DNA of 64,000 nt from Gangjinia marincola (GCF_039523415.1 NZ_BAAAFG010000001.1:257748-321747), one strand, 5' to 3'. Shown: positions 25,998-35,172, counted from the first letter of the stretch. Program-made: numbers and translations. The notes: generated by a model not told the origin, from the letters alone.

Positions 25998-26609
25998 ATG
26001 GATCATCAGCATTTTAAATTGTATAAACCAGACGGATATTTAAGTCAGTTGATCAATAACAGCCGCAAGCGAAAGAATAAAAAACTGGTTTCATCCTTAT
26101 ACGATTTTCCTATGGGTGCGATGTGTGTGGGACGTTTAGACGAAGCTTCAGAAGGATTACTGCTCCTCACCACAGATGGGATGCTTAGCCATTATATCAA
26201 TAGCAGCGAGATTGAAAAGGAGTATTATGCGCAGGTGGATGGAGTTATTTCTTCGGAAGCTGTTGCACAATTAAGTAAAGGTGTAGAGATTACACATGAA
26301 GGCGCTCCCTATGTGACAAAGCCTTGTCATGCTGTTTTACCTGAAACTTCTCCACGATTCCCACCACGTTCGCGGCGTGTGCGGGATGAGCGGCATGGAC
26401 CAACCAGCTGGATATGCATAACATTAACCGAAGGCAAATTTAGACAGGTACGCAAAATGACCGCTGCTGTTGGCTTTCCCACTTTACGACTTGTACGAAC
26501 CCGCATTGGGCGAATAAAAACAGAGCAGATGCTGCCCGGTGAGGTAACGCCACTAAAAGATCTACGCCGTTTGATTGAGGCTATTCCTCCTTCTTCAAGC
26601 TCTCTTTAG
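25998..26609 (+). CDS. rluE: 23S rRNA pseudouridine synthase, RsuA/RluE family
   Basis: 203 aa. The frame begins directly with the catalytic domain and lacks an S4 domain, as in RluE. The catalytic aspartate lies in the loop GRLDEASEGLLLLTTDG, followed by EKEYYAQVDG, then GKFRQVRKMTAAVGFPTLRLVRTRIG, the family's uracil-pocket and C-terminal motifs. It isomerises a uridine in 23S rRNA. Its 3' end overlaps the convergent lipoprotein gene by 29 bp. The symbol is by domain architecture; RluB or RluF relatives cannot be wholly excluded. Confidence 0.92.
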   Translation: MDHQHFKLYKPDGYLSQLINNSRKRKNKKLVSSLYDFPMGAMCVGRLDEASEGLLLLTTDGMLSHYINSSEIEKEYYAQVDGVISSEAVAQLSKGVEITHEGAPYVTKPCHAVLPETSPRFPPRSRRVRDERHGPTSWICITLTEGKFRQVRKMTAAVGFPTLRLVRTRIGRIKTEQMLPGEVTPLKDLRRLIEAIPPSSSSL

Positions 26610-27033
26610 CAGCCTCAATGCTGCTATTCATTAAGATTTGAAGTTCGAGAACTTCTTCTTCTTCAATATCGAGCATCACCTGCTTCTCCTGGGAGAGCTC
26701 TGCTCCTTTCATGATCTCATCACTGTTGAACTTAGTGCCAAAATCCTTCATCCATTCCATCATCGCATCATGAGAATATTCCAGTTGAGCAATTTGCTCT
26801 TGGTATTGAATAGAATCTTTCATTTTAAGTTGTGAAGATAACATGCCAATTGATCCCATCTTAGGCATTAATTCATCGTGAATATTCACAACACGTTGCA
26901 TTTGGCTTATTTCATTGGGTGAAGATTCAGTTTTTTCAGCGGCAGTGTCTTTCTCCGGTTTTTTCTCATCGACGCATCCTAAACAGATCAATACGATTAG
27001 GAGTAAGGTTGTACTTGATTTAAAATTTTTCAT
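26581..27033 (-). CDS. Lipoprotein, helical (viral A-type inclusion protein-like)
   Basis: 150 aa. The lipobox LICLGC gives Cys20. A disordered K/E/T-rich linker follows, then a helical, methionine-rich domain with heptad-like spacing (MQRVVNIHDELMPKMG, YSHDAMMEWMKDFG). Similar flavobacterial proteins carry the uninformative name viral A-type inclusion protein. Probably a periplasmic lipoprotein with a four-helix or coiled-coil fold. It runs convergently into the rluE-like gene with a 29-bp overlap, which implies both were fixed together or that expression is antiphase. Confidence 0.78.
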   Translation of the reverse strand: MKNFKSSTTLLLIVLICLGCVDEKKPEKDTAAEKTESSPNEISQMQRVVNIHDELMPKMGSIGMLSSQLKMKDSIQYQEQIAQLEYSHDAMMEWMKDFGTKFNSDEIMKGAELSQEKQVMLDIEEEEVLELQILMNSSIEAAKESLKKEE

Positions 27034-27282
27034 AACGTTATTGTGTTTATGAGTTGAGTTTATTTGTAGCAGTGAGATGAATATCCCTAATCTATACCAT
27101 GTCTAATTAACGTTCTTGATGAAAGATATCTATATTCCCAGTGGTGAACAAATTTAACTAATATTCTCTAACCTGCTCTAACCTGCCATATGTAGTAATA
27201 TGTATGAGTGAAATGATTCAGCAGATCTCTATAAATGATCCAAGGCCGCTGATTCTAAATCTTACTTGCTACTGATAACCTT

Positions 27283-27590
27283 TTATCTACATTGCGTAAA
27301 GCAGCTTTTTCGTATGGTCAATTTAGCCCTTCCTACTAATTTATGGATATTACAGCCTAGTTGTCTCGTAAACTCTTCCTCAAGATCGCTATAAAATGTA
27401 AATGAAAATATCAACCATGCCGTATCCGGAATATTGGATTTAAAGTTAAACCTAACGGGTTGTTTTCAAATTTGAAAATATAGTTAAAGAGGATAAAACA
27501 ATTGCCCATCATTTTTATGGTCAACGGCTCTTGGTTATAAAATGTAGTAATAGACTCATTATTTTCAAGAATTTTAAATGTAAACTCAGG
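27283..27590 (-). pseudogene. Frameshifted remnant of an unknown protein-coding gene
   Basis: Two protein-like open segments lie end to end on the minus strand in different frames. The first reads PEFTFKILENNESITTFYNQ through FENNPLGLTLNP and stops at 27411-27413. The second reads NIPDTAWLIFSFTFYSDLEE, then FTRQLGCNIHKLVGRAKLTI, and stops at 27283-27285. The change of frame falls near 27430. Both look like coding composition, so this is probably a decayed gene. Its start is lost. Family not recognised. Confidence 0.4.
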
Positions 27591-27606
27591 ATAAGTCAGA
27601 TATTTC

Positions 27607-27711
27607 TTATGCTACATTAGTGTTTATACAGTAAGGTTCTTGTAATGCATAGGTTGAGTTTTTATGCTCGAAATTGTAGAAATATTCTTTTACAACCTCT
27701 TGCTGACTCTT
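27607..27711 (-). pseudogene. Short C-terminal fragment, possibly of a transposase
   Basis: Thirty-four codons between stops read SQQEVVKEYFYNFEHKNSTY then ALQEPYCINTNVA. The E-x-x-K-E-Y-F-Y-N spacing recalls the end of IS3-type transposases (helix then FYN..R.HS.LG), but the key residues are degenerate. It lies in the 824-bp gap 27034-27857 beside the remnant at 27283-27590. Apart from these two remnants no feature was found in that gap. Confidence 0.25.
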
Positions 27712-27857
27712 TTAAGCGTGACGCATAGCATTTATGGATACTAAGATGACAATGAGAAATGCTTATTTCATGTGATGTTCTTAGGGTAGAAATGAATATG
27801 CCCGACTATTATGATCTCGCGGAACAAATAGCCAGGCATTAAAAGACTGCTAACACC

Positions 27858-28496
27858 CTACTCTATATTGTAAAATGCTCTTAGGTTGAAATACTCTTTT
27901 CGCTCAGCATCTAAATAAGATTTCCCACTATAATAATTGTAATCCCCTACATTAATACCGTTAATTCCAATCACTTTTTTATCGATAGCTTTAGCAATGG
28001 TTTCTGCACGTTTTTTAGCTTTAGTCAATGCCTCCTGGACTAAATCAGCATAACGTTCTTCGCTTAATGAAGTCTCAATTTGAATGGTATTAAGCTTTAA
28101 CCCTGTTAATCGCATGTCCATTAATTGATCCAGGACTTTTCGGTCTTTCGTTTTAAATTCAAAAAGAGTCCCTTCATAACTCCCGCTACTGTTCCATTTT
28201 GCATTGTATTTGGTTTTATTTTCAACAAGCAAGTTTTTATTCAATCCAGCTTCTTTCAATTTTTCATAAAAGCGATTAGTTAATTCTTCCATCGTGCGAT
28301 ACTCACTATTCTCATTATAATAAGTCGAGTTTTTAAGCTCTAGAACTACATCTGCGGTGTAGTAATCAATAGTTGGCATAAATTCTACTCTACTGCTTAC
28401 TTCAATGATGTCCTTAGTACTATAGACACTTTGAGCGGTAATTACACAACTCAACATAGCTGCGGTTAAAAAACTGAAAAAGATTTTACGTTTCAT
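27858..28496 (-). CDS. SIMPL (DUF541) domain periplasmic protein, copy 1
   Basis: 212 aa from the ATG at 28496, chosen because it gives a clean signal peptide (MKRKIFFSFLTAAMLSCVI). An earlier ATG at 28523 overlaps the upstream stop (TAATG) and would add nine residues. The mature protein is a SIMPL/DUF541 domain: IIEVSSRVEFMPTIDYYTA, KLKEAGLNKNLL, and the late YADLVQEALTKAKKRAETIA. Such proteins are secreted or periplasmic, linked to oxidative stress or kinase partners in other taxa. It is a paralogue of the adjacent upstream gene, so this is a tandem duplication. Confidence 0.85.
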   Translation of the reverse strand: MKRKIFFSFLTAAMLSCVITAQSVYSTKDIIEVSSRVEFMPTIDYYTADVVLELKNSTYYNENSEYRTMEELTNRFYEKLKEAGLNKNLLVENKTKYNAKWNSSGSYEGTLFEFKTKDRKVLDQLMDMRLTGLKLNTIQIETSLSEERYADLVQEALTKAKKRAETIAKAIDKKVIGINGINVGDYNYYSGKSYLDAERKEYFNLRAFYNIE

Positions 28497-28522
28497 GGTA
28501 GTCGTTTTAATTATGGTTTGCA

Positions 28523-29149
28523 TTATTTTAATTCAAAAGTTGCGGTAAGTCCAAAACTTTCTTTTTTTGAATAGTAATTATATGATCTTGGATAAGCATC
28601 CTCATACGCACTTATATCAAGTGAGACTACCTTTCCTATTGTTCTATTAATATTTTTTGCCGCTAGGCTTGCTTTCTCGCGTGCTACTTCCAACGCTTGT
28701 TTAGTTAATTCTTGATACATCTTATCATCCATATCCGGTTGGGTGCTAATATAATCTGATCGTACACCCATGACTGTATTTTTATATAGTATTTTGAAAT
28801 CGTTTAAATCAGTGGTTTTGAACTCGTACAGGGTTCCTTTATACTGATTGTAGCCACCGGTTTTTGCGTAATAATCAAGTTCAGATTCTGTAAATTGATC
28901 TTTAGAAAGTCCTTTTTCTGTAATTTTTTTGAAGAAATAGTCTTTTAATTCATCAAGATTATCAAACTCTTGTATGGCATTGTAGGTAGAGGGTGTCAAT
29001 TCTAACGTTACCATTGTGGTATAATATTCAATTTTTGGGGTATATGCGATATTAGCTGAAACTTTTATCGTGTTTTGATTATTTGTTTGTGCCAATGTTC
29101 CAGCACTAACTCCTATACAAAGGAGTAAAACGAAGCAAAAATTTTTCAT
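28523..29149 (-). CDS. SIMPL (DUF541) domain periplasmic protein, copy 2
   Basis: 208 aa. The signal peptide ends near residue 20 (CIGVSAGTLAQ). The SIMPL/DUF541 pattern follows: IKVSANIAYTPKIEYYTTMV, EKGLSKDQF, YKGTLYEFKT, and LTKQALEVAREKASLAAKNI. Length and pattern match the downstream copy at 27858-28496; the shared stop/start TAATG at 28523 suggests translational coupling between them. Together they probably form a periplasmic homo- or hetero-oligomer, which is inference. Confidence 0.87.
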   Translation of the reverse strand: MKNFCFVLLLCIGVSAGTLAQTNNQNTIKVSANIAYTPKIEYYTTMVTLELTPSTYNAIQEFDNLDELKDYFFKKITEKGLSKDQFTESELDYYAKTGGYNQYKGTLYEFKTTDLNDFKILYKNTVMGVRSDYISTQPDMDDKMYQELTKQALEVAREKASLAAKNINRTIGKVVSLDISAYEDAYPRSYNYYSKKESFGLTATFELK

Positions 29150-29220
29150 GGTGATATATTTAGTTAGTTCTTATTTGATCAAAGAACAGTAATTAATTAT
29201 TATTTTAAAAATGTAAATTA

Positions 29221-29400
29221 TTATTTTAAAGTTCTGTTTGTAGCGTTTGATTCTCTTGACGACAAAGAGTCCCCGGCTTTTTTAGTTGTTTCTTCCTGAG
29301 GTTCTTTTACTTTTCTGTCAATTTTAGGCTCTTCTCTACAAGATGTGATGAACATGGTCATTGATAAAGCACAAAGAATTAGTTGTGATAAACGTTTCAT
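29221..29400 (-). CDS. Small lipoprotein
   Basis: 59 aa from the ATG at 29400 (MKRLSQLILCALSMTMFITSC), giving a clear lipobox with Cys21. The eight codons upstream are not needed. The mature 39 residues are charged and disordered (REEPKIDRKVKEPQEETTKK). Typical of small flavobacterial lipoproteins of unknown function. It lies between the SIMPL genes and a membrane-protein gene, all leftward. Confidence 0.65.
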   Translation of the reverse strand: MKRLSQLILCALSMTMFITSCREEPKIDRKVKEPQEETTKKAGDSLSSRESNATNRTLK

Positions 29401-29428
29401 AAAGATAGATGTTAAGATGAACATTAAT

Positions 29429-29845
29429 TTAAAACATGATATTAGCGATGATGGCCCAGGTACCCAGTATAATTCCCACTATTCCTAGTTTACCTTGTTT
29501 AGGTGCAATTGCACTGCGCATTTGATCTGCTTTTAATTTTGCAGTCGCATTATTGGATAGAAACCATTGGTTGAGTAGGCTATAGCCAAGCATAAATCCT
29601 AGTGCTGCCATTACTACACATGAGGTAACCCAGGTTGCCCACCAAATTGGAGCTATAGAAAGAACATCAATATTTAAAACAGCTGAAATGATTCCCCAGG
29701 TGCCCCAAAAGAAAAATACGATCCCGATCCAGCCTTGATACGGTTCTACTTTTGCTAAAAGTTCTTTTGCGTCTGGTTTGCGCGATAACAATAATGATGG
29801 TACTGCTACTACGCTTAAAAAAATGAGTGAAATTCCCCAAATCAT
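29429..29845 (-). CDS. Four-TM integral membrane protein
   Basis: 138 aa with four hydrophobic helices: residues 1-20 (IWGISLIFLSVVAVPSLLL), about 38-60 (WIGIVFFFWGTWGIISAVL), about 65-90 and 118-138. The halves look related: YQGWIGIVFFFWGTWGIISA and KQGKLGIVGIILGTWAIIAN, which suggests an internal duplication. No known transporter family is apparent. Probably an inner-membrane protein; partner unknown. Confidence 0.75.
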   Translation of the reverse strand: MIWGISLIFLSVVAVPSLLLSRKPDAKELLAKVEPYQGWIGIVFFFWGTWGIISAVLNIDVLSIAPIWWATWVTSCVVMAALGFMLGYSLLNQWFLSNNATAKLKADQMRSAIAPKQGKLGIVGIILGTWAIIANIMF

Positions 29846-29916
29846 GATATAATTAGTTTTGATTAATATGATTCAAAGATGCAACAGCTACCACGTTATA
29901 AATACACTGGAAACCG

Positions 29917-29945
29917 TAAAAAAAATCCCCCTGTATTCAGGGGGA
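29917..29945 (-). terminator. Rho-independent terminator of the lipoprotein gene at 29987
   Basis: On the minus strand a perfect 8-bp GC-rich stem (tccccctg/caggggga) with a 4-base loop is followed by a run of eight Ts, 42 bp past the stop of the gene at 29987-30970. Confidence 0.9.
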
Positions 29946-29986
29946 AGAAGATTATTAATGCTGATAATAAAGAAATTAAGTACGCT

Positions 29987-30970
29987 TTATCGCATTAAAT
30001 TAGAGGAGCGAATTATATTACTATATATTTTGTTCAGTTCTTCTGGAGAAGGTGTGCCAAAAGTATTGTTAGTAAATTCTACTGACTTAATCATTCTATC
30101 GAACTTATCTTGATCTTTTGCAGTATCATTTACGCGTCTGGCAAGTTGTATGTAATTCTCAACTTCAAGACTAAAACTAGGTGCTCTAAAGTAATTTGGT
30201 ATTTGTTTTTTGAAGGCCTCTTCATCTTTTATTTTTTCTTTATATTCTTTATATTTTTTTGATACTGCGTTGGTTAAATCTTCATATACTTTCTGATCTA
30301 GTTCATCAAAATTATTATAGGTATAATTAGATATATATTGGATATGATCCTCAAGCGACTGTAATAAAATAGCATGTGCATAGAGAATTTCTTCTCCATT
30401 TTCTTTAAAGCGTTCCATTTCTTGTTTTCTAAACGCCTTATCCATAGCGACGATCTTACTGTTAAAGGCAGAGTCTACTTTAAAAAAACTATTGAATTCA
30501 TCCATAAGTTTAGGAGCCATTTCTTTAGACATTTTAAAATTATCCTGAGTATATTCTCTAGTCTTAAAATAAGAACTAAGGTCTCCTATTAGAACCCTTA
30601 CTTCTTCAAATTCTTTGATATACTGCTTTGCAAGTTCATCTGTTTCAGCCAGGTCAGGATCCTGGTCCACTATTTTTTCTATTTGTTCTAAAGAATATGG
30701 TTTTGAACTACTCATTGAACCACTAAATCCTGTTTTGGGGTATAGTTCTCCAGTTTCTGGATTAATAGACTCCATATATTCCTTGTAAACACGACTTACG
30801 TCCTTAGATTCGCTGTTTAGCGCATCTACGTAAACGTTATACTTATTAATAAGCGCTTGTCTTGACTCTTGGTCGTTAGCATTAGCAACAGCGTTTTCTG
30901 GTGAATTATCTTTACATGAAAAAAGTAAGACTAAGCCAATAGTATAGAAGAGTATATTATTTTTTGACAT
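29987..30970 (-). CDS. DUF3829-like lipoprotein (YiiG-type)
   Basis: 327 aa. The lipobox is VLLFSC (Cys19). The mature protein is almost all helical, with regularly spaced Tyr, Lys and Glu (KYNVYVDALNSESKD, YKEYMESINPETGELYP, ENYIQLARRVND), the pattern of the DUF3829/YiiG family. It is probably an all-helical periplasmic lipoprotein. It precedes the two-component pair at 31041-33703 on the same strand but has its own terminator at its 3' end. Role unknown; family assignment moderate. Confidence 0.7.
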   Translation of the reverse strand: MSKNNILFYTIGLVLLFSCKDNSPENAVANANDQESRQALINKYNVYVDALNSESKDVSRVYKEYMESINPETGELYPKTGFSGSMSSSKPYSLEQIEKIVDQDPDLAETDELAKQYIKEFEEVRVLIGDLSSYFKTREYTQDNFKMSKEMAPKLMDEFNSFFKVDSAFNSKIVAMDKAFRKQEMERFKENGEEILYAHAILLQSLEDHIQYISNYTYNNFDELDQKVYEDLTNAVSKKYKEYKEKIKDEEAFKKQIPNYFRAPSFSLEVENYIQLARRVNDTAKDQDKFDRMIKSVEFTNNTFGTPSPEELNKIYSNIIRSSNLMR

Positions 30971-31040
30971 ATCAAATATTTTAGACGATCAAAACTAGAT
31001 GAATTTTCTTTTTAGCGCACCCCTGAAAACAGTGAGATTG

Positions 31041-31682
31041 TTATTTTACAAGACCTAATTTCATCGCATACTTTGTCAACCCTGCGAGATTGCGAACGTT
31101 TAACTTAGACAATAAATTTTTGCGATAGCTCTCTACGGTATGCTTACTGATAAAAAGCTGATCTGCAATTTCTTGTGTGGTAAACTCTTTAGCAATCAAT
31201 GTCAAAACCTCTTTTTCTCTTGCTGTAAGCGACGCGATACTTTCTTTATCCTGTTTGAAAACACTATTTAGATAGGCTTCTTTAATACTTTGTGAAAAGT
31301 ATTTTTCACCAGATAAAATTTGACGAATGGCTTTTAATAATTCTAATTTGCCTGCGTTTTTTGGTAGGTAACCATCTACATTAGCTTTCATTAATTGATC
31401 AATCATGTTGGCGTCTTCGTGCATACTTACGATCAACACTTTTGGAGGAAGTGGACGTTCTTTTACACGCTGATTAAGTGTAATTCCGTCTATATCTGGC
31501 ATACTTATGTCTGAAATAATCAAGTCTATCACTTCTTCTGGATTATTTGAAATATACTTTAGCACCTCTGAACCATCTTTTGCTGCTAGAATGATAGTAT
31601 ACTCATTGTCATCTTTAAACATGCTTATCATCCCTTCCAGAAACATGCTATGATCATCTGCAATAATTATATTTTTGGTCAT
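31041..31682 (-). CDS. NarL/LuxR-type response regulator
   Basis: 213 aa. Receiver residues 1-120: acidic pocket IIADDHSMF, phosphoacceptor Asp in LIISDISMPDIDG, and Lys in VDGYLPKNAG. The C-terminal LuxR HTH is intact: LTAREKEVLTLIAKEFTTQE, IADQLFISKHTVESYRKNLL. It binds DNA after phosphorylation. The start codon overlaps the end of the kinase gene by 4 bp (ATGA), so the pair is translated together. The target regulon is not visible. Confidence 0.96.
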   Translation of the reverse strand: MTKNIIIADDHSMFLEGMISMFKDDNEYTIILAAKDGSEVLKYISNNPEEVIDLIISDISMPDIDGITLNQRVKERPLPPKVLIVSMHEDANMIDQLMKANVDGYLPKNAGKLELLKAIRQILSGEKYFSQSIKEAYLNSVFKQDKESIASLTAREKEVLTLIAKEFTTQEIADQLFISKHTVESYRKNLLSKLNVRNLAGLTKYAMKLGLVK

Positions 31683-33703
31683 ATAGGTATAATAATATTT
31701 ATAATGGTTCCACGATTAAGGGCGGTATCGATATTTATCTCGCCAAGGAGTTTTTCTATTCTTCGTTGGATACTGCGCAAACCAAATCCAGATGATTCTG
31801 TGGTCTGTACAAAGCCATTACCATTATCTTCAAACAGTAAGTTTACGCTATCCTTATATTTATTAAGATAAATATCAATTTGTGATGCTTTAGAGTGTTT
31901 TAACGCATTCGTCATTAGCTCTTGTAAAATCTTGAATAACTCAACTTTTTTAGCTTTAGATATTTGTTCAATTCCAACTTTAGGATGAGGACTAAAGTTA
32001 ATCGCCTTGCTTGTATTTTTGCGATATTGATCCAGATAGTTCTCTATTAAACTTATGAATGAATTTTCGTCAAAATTCTTTGGGATCAGCGAATGAGACA
32101 TATCTCTTACCTGATGGTAAGTTTGATCAATTTGCGATAAAAGATCTTTTGTCTCATACCCATCACCAGTCAGTTGTAACTTAATCGTAGCCAAATTCCC
32201 TCCAATACTATCGTGTAATTCTTGCGCAATACGTTCTCGTTCCTTTCTTTGTCCTGCTACAGAGGCTTTTATCGTTTTAAGTTCCTGGTCTTGCAAGACA
32301 TTATTTAGTTTTTGTTCATTTACTTCTTCCTGAGACTTATTTAGAGCAATTTGCGTATTAAGCTTTTGATAGTATACGATCAAAAGAGCGATGAATGGAA
32401 TTAAAACCACCAATGCACCGATTAACAAAAAAAACTTTGTGGTCTTTTGTCGCTCAATTTCTGATTTTTGTTTAAGTTCTTTTTCTTGTAAAGCTAAGAT
32501 CTCGTTCTCTTTTCTTCGTTGATTATTTTCTAACGCAAGAATTGTATTTCTGGAACGCTCATTTTCAAGTTCTTTTTGTAAGCCAAGACGTATATTTTCT
32601 TGTGCCTTTTGTTTTAGTTCAAGAGATGTATTTTCTTGTTGAACTAATAATTGTCTAATTTCCTGTTCCTTTTGCTTAGTTTCATACTTTACCTCTACAT
32701 CTTTCAACAGGGCTGAATTCTGCTGAGTTAAAATTTGATTACTAACACTTTTAAGATGTGTCATCAAAGCGTAGGCATTTTCAAAATCTCCCTGTCGTTC
32801 GTAGAATCTTCGGGTGGCATCTATAATTTCTTTTTGTACTTGTAACCTATTCCATGAAATTGCATTGCTGTAAGCGGTACTGTAAATCATTGCGGTCACC
32901 TCTGGACTATCCATAGCTTCTGTAATATCTGCCATAGAAAGCACTACGCTTGTATAAAGATCAAAATAGTTCCTTTTTAAGACCTCGTCTTTAATGAGCG
33001 CCAATTTATTGAACTGATCATCGAGGCTAATTTCATCCTTAATTACTCTAACCAGTCCAAACTTAGCGTGCCAGTTTACCTTTTTATCTGGTGAACTTAA
33101 CTCTAATGCACTCGTATAATGACTTTTTGCCCGTGGGAGATCTCCTTCGGCGAAAGCCAGATCACCTTTAGTTACTTCAAGAAGATTTTTTACGCTTGAT
33201 GACTTGGTCTTGTTATTAATCGCCAGGAGTATTTTTTTAGCTTTACCTAATTTCTTTTGATCAATGTAAATAGTCGCTATTTCGATTTGATGTAATGTCA
33301 ATAATTCTTCGTTCGCGTTACCTTGAAGCATTTCAATACCGGTAATGTGTTGACCAATTGCCTCATCAAGTAGACCATGAATGAGATTTGCCTTACCCAA
33401 GTAATAAGCTCCAATCGACGAATAATAAGTGGTTTTTGAAGTTAAAGGAGCGGTTTTTATGATCTCTTGCGCATAAGTTCTAAGTGAATCTGGATTACTG
33501 TAGGTTGCATAAATTTCCGCTACTGAGTCCAATAGAATAATACGTTGTGAAGGAGCTTTAGTATCCTTTAATGCCCGGTAGAGACCCTGATCAATTTTCG
33601 CCGGACTCTCAGCGAAATTAGAGAATATGGTTTTTTGACCTAGAACAGGTGTACACCCTACTACAAGAATAAACAAAAGAAGTATGACGCGGTATTTTTT
33701 CAT
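31679..33703 (-). CDS. TPR-containing sensor histidine kinase (HisKA_3/NarX type)
   Basis: 674 aa. An N-terminal signal peptide with a possible lipobox (FILVVGC, then TPVLGQ) is followed by about 300 aa of TPR repeats facing the periplasm, a long coiled coil rich in Gln/Glu/Lys, one transmembrane helix (FFLLIGALVVLIPFIALLIV), then a cytoplasmic dimerisation domain with the phosphorylated His in RERIAQELHDSIGGNLATI and a GHKL ATPase (N-box LQELMTNALKH, G1 FEDNGNGF, G2 SSGFGLRSI). This layout is frequent in Bacteroidota and senses an unknown envelope signal. It overlaps the response regulator by 4 bp. Confidence 0.94.
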   Translation of the reverse strand: MKKYRVILLLFILVVGCTPVLGQKTIFSNFAESPAKIDQGLYRALKDTKAPSQRIILLDSVAEIYATYSNPDSLRTYAQEIIKTAPLTSKTTYYSSIGAYYLGKANLIHGLLDEAIGQHITGIEMLQGNANEELLTLHQIEIATIYIDQKKLGKAKKILLAINNKTKSSSVKNLLEVTKGDLAFAEGDLPRAKSHYTSALELSSPDKKVNWHAKFGLVRVIKDEISLDDQFNKLALIKDEVLKRNYFDLYTSVVLSMADITEAMDSPEVTAMIYSTAYSNAISWNRLQVQKEIIDATRRFYERQGDFENAYALMTHLKSVSNQILTQQNSALLKDVEVKYETKQKEQEIRQLLVQQENTSLELKQKAQENIRLGLQKELENERSRNTILALENNQRRKENEILALQEKELKQKSEIERQKTTKFFLLIGALVVLIPFIALLIVYYQKLNTQIALNKSQEEVNEQKLNNVLQDQELKTIKASVAGQRKERERIAQELHDSIGGNLATIKLQLTGDGYETKDLLSQIDQTYHQVRDMSHSLIPKNFDENSFISLIENYLDQYRKNTSKAINFSPHPKVGIEQISKAKKVELFKILQELMTNALKHSKASQIDIYLNKYKDSVNLLFEDNGNGFVQTTESSGFGLRSIQRRIEKLLGEINIDTALNRGTIINIIIPI

Positions 33704-33811
33704 TCTATGAGACCTAATGTATACATTACTACATCAAACTTACGCATAGCCTGTTAAATTTTAAAGACTTAGCTGATAAATTCGTACTTTTAAAATATAA
33801 TATATAACATC

Positions 33812-35095
33812 ATGCAAGTTAAATTACAAACACTCAAAACGGGATTCCTACTTCTTTTTTTGATAAGTATGCCCGCATTGCTGCACGCGTTTCAGCAGCA
33901 GGAAAACAGTGACAATTTCACTTCTTTTAAAGGTGAATTATTAGATCAGAACACGAAAAAACCATTGGTGTCTGCCACGCTAACCATTGTAAATACTCAA
34001 TTATCAACAGTTACTAATAACGAGGGCGAATTTTTACTCAAAGTCCCCGATAATATAGCTGCCACAATGGTTGAACTATCTTATCTTGGATATGCCACAA
34101 AGGTGATTGAATTGAGCTCTCTAAAACCTGAGGAAAATACATTATTCCTCACACCGGTCACAACACAGCTTAATGCAGTGAGTTTGACGCAATACAAAGA
34201 TGCCCGTGGTTTGGTAGAACAGGTTTTTAATAATAAATCTGAAAATTATTTGGGTGATCAGGCTCTAATGACTGCTTTTTACAGGGAGTCGATTAAAAAG
34301 AGAAACCGAAATGTATCCCTGGCGGAAGCGGTGGTAAATATCAAAAAAGAACCTTATGAAACAAACCGAAAAGATATTGTATCACTTTATAAGTCCAGAA
34401 AAAGCACAGATTATACCCGTCTTGATACCGTAGCAGTAAAATTACAAGGCGGACCGTTTAATGCACTTTATATCGATTTGATGAAATACCCTGAATATTT
34501 TCTGGGTGCTGATGGAATCGACAATTACGATTTCTCAATAGTAGAGACTACAGAGGTTAACGGCATTCAGGTTGTTGTGGTTGATTTTAAACAAAAGTCT
34601 GAGGTAGATTTCCCCCTTTATTACGGTCAATTATTTATCAATCCAAATACCTTAGCCTTAACAAATGCGTCTTATAGCCTCAATTTAGAAGATGAAACGA
34701 AAGCTAGTAATTTATTTGTGCGTAAAAAACCAGGGAAGCTCACTGTGATTCCAACTGTGGCAAATTATCAAGTGGATTACAGAGAAGAAAATGGCAAATG
34801 GTATTATAGTTATAGTAATGTTGATTTGGGACTAACCATCAAGGAAAAAGGAAAACTTTTTAATAGTAAATACTATTTGAGTAGTGAGATGGTTATCACA
34901 AATATTGAGTCAATCGCAAATATCACAGACTTTAATAAAAACAAAAAATTCAAGTCACGTACCATCTTAGCTGATGCTGCTTCAGGATTCAACGACCCAC
35001 AATTTTGGGGAGAATACAATGTTATTGAGCCCGAAAAATCGATTGAGTCGGCCATTAAAAAAATTCGGCGTCAACTTAAACGCACTGGGAGTTAA
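33812..35095 (+). CDS. Exported protein with N-terminal carboxypeptidase-regulatory-like domain
   Basis: 427 aa. The signal peptide ends about residue 27 (LISMPALLHAFQ). Residues 38-125 form a carboxypeptidase-regulatory-like beta sandwich (KGELLDQNTKKPLVSATL, TVTNNEGEFLLKVP, ELSYLGYATKVIEL), as in TonB-dependent receptors. The remaining 300 residues are beta-rich without a TonB barrel signature; they resemble uncharacterised Bacteroidota periplasmic or surface proteins with this N-terminal domain. A similar organisation is found at 51843-53342. Divergent from the kinase gene; followed by a terminator. Confidence 0.85.
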   Translation: MQVKLQTLKTGFLLLFLISMPALLHAFQQQENSDNFTSFKGELLDQNTKKPLVSATLTIVNTQLSTVTNNEGEFLLKVPDNIAATMVELSYLGYATKVIELSSLKPEENTLFLTPVTTQLNAVSLTQYKDARGLVEQVFNNKSENYLGDQALMTAFYRESIKKRNRNVSLAEAVVNIKKEPYETNRKDIVSLYKSRKSTDYTRLDTVAVKLQGGPFNALYIDLMKYPEYFLGADGIDNYDFSIVETTEVNGIQVVVVDFKQKSEVDFPLYYGQLFINPNTLALTNASYSLNLEDETKASNLFVRKKPGKLTVIPTVANYQVDYREENGKWYYSYSNVDLGLTIKEKGKLFNSKYYLSSEMVITNIESIANITDFNKNKKFKSRTILADAASGFNDPQFWGEYNVIEPEKSIESAIKKIRRQLKRTGS

Positions 35096-35118
35096 ACAAC
35101 TTTTTACTAGTAATTACT

Positions 35119-35160
35119 AGCCAAAACATTCTGTTAATTTAGAGTGTTTTGGCTTTATTT
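35119..35160 (+). terminator. Rho-independent terminator after gene at 33812
   Basis: Stem agccaaaacattct / agagtgttttggct with an 8-base loop and tail ttattt, 24 bp past the stop. Confidence 0.85.
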
Positions 35161-35172
35161 ATTTAAGAGCTA

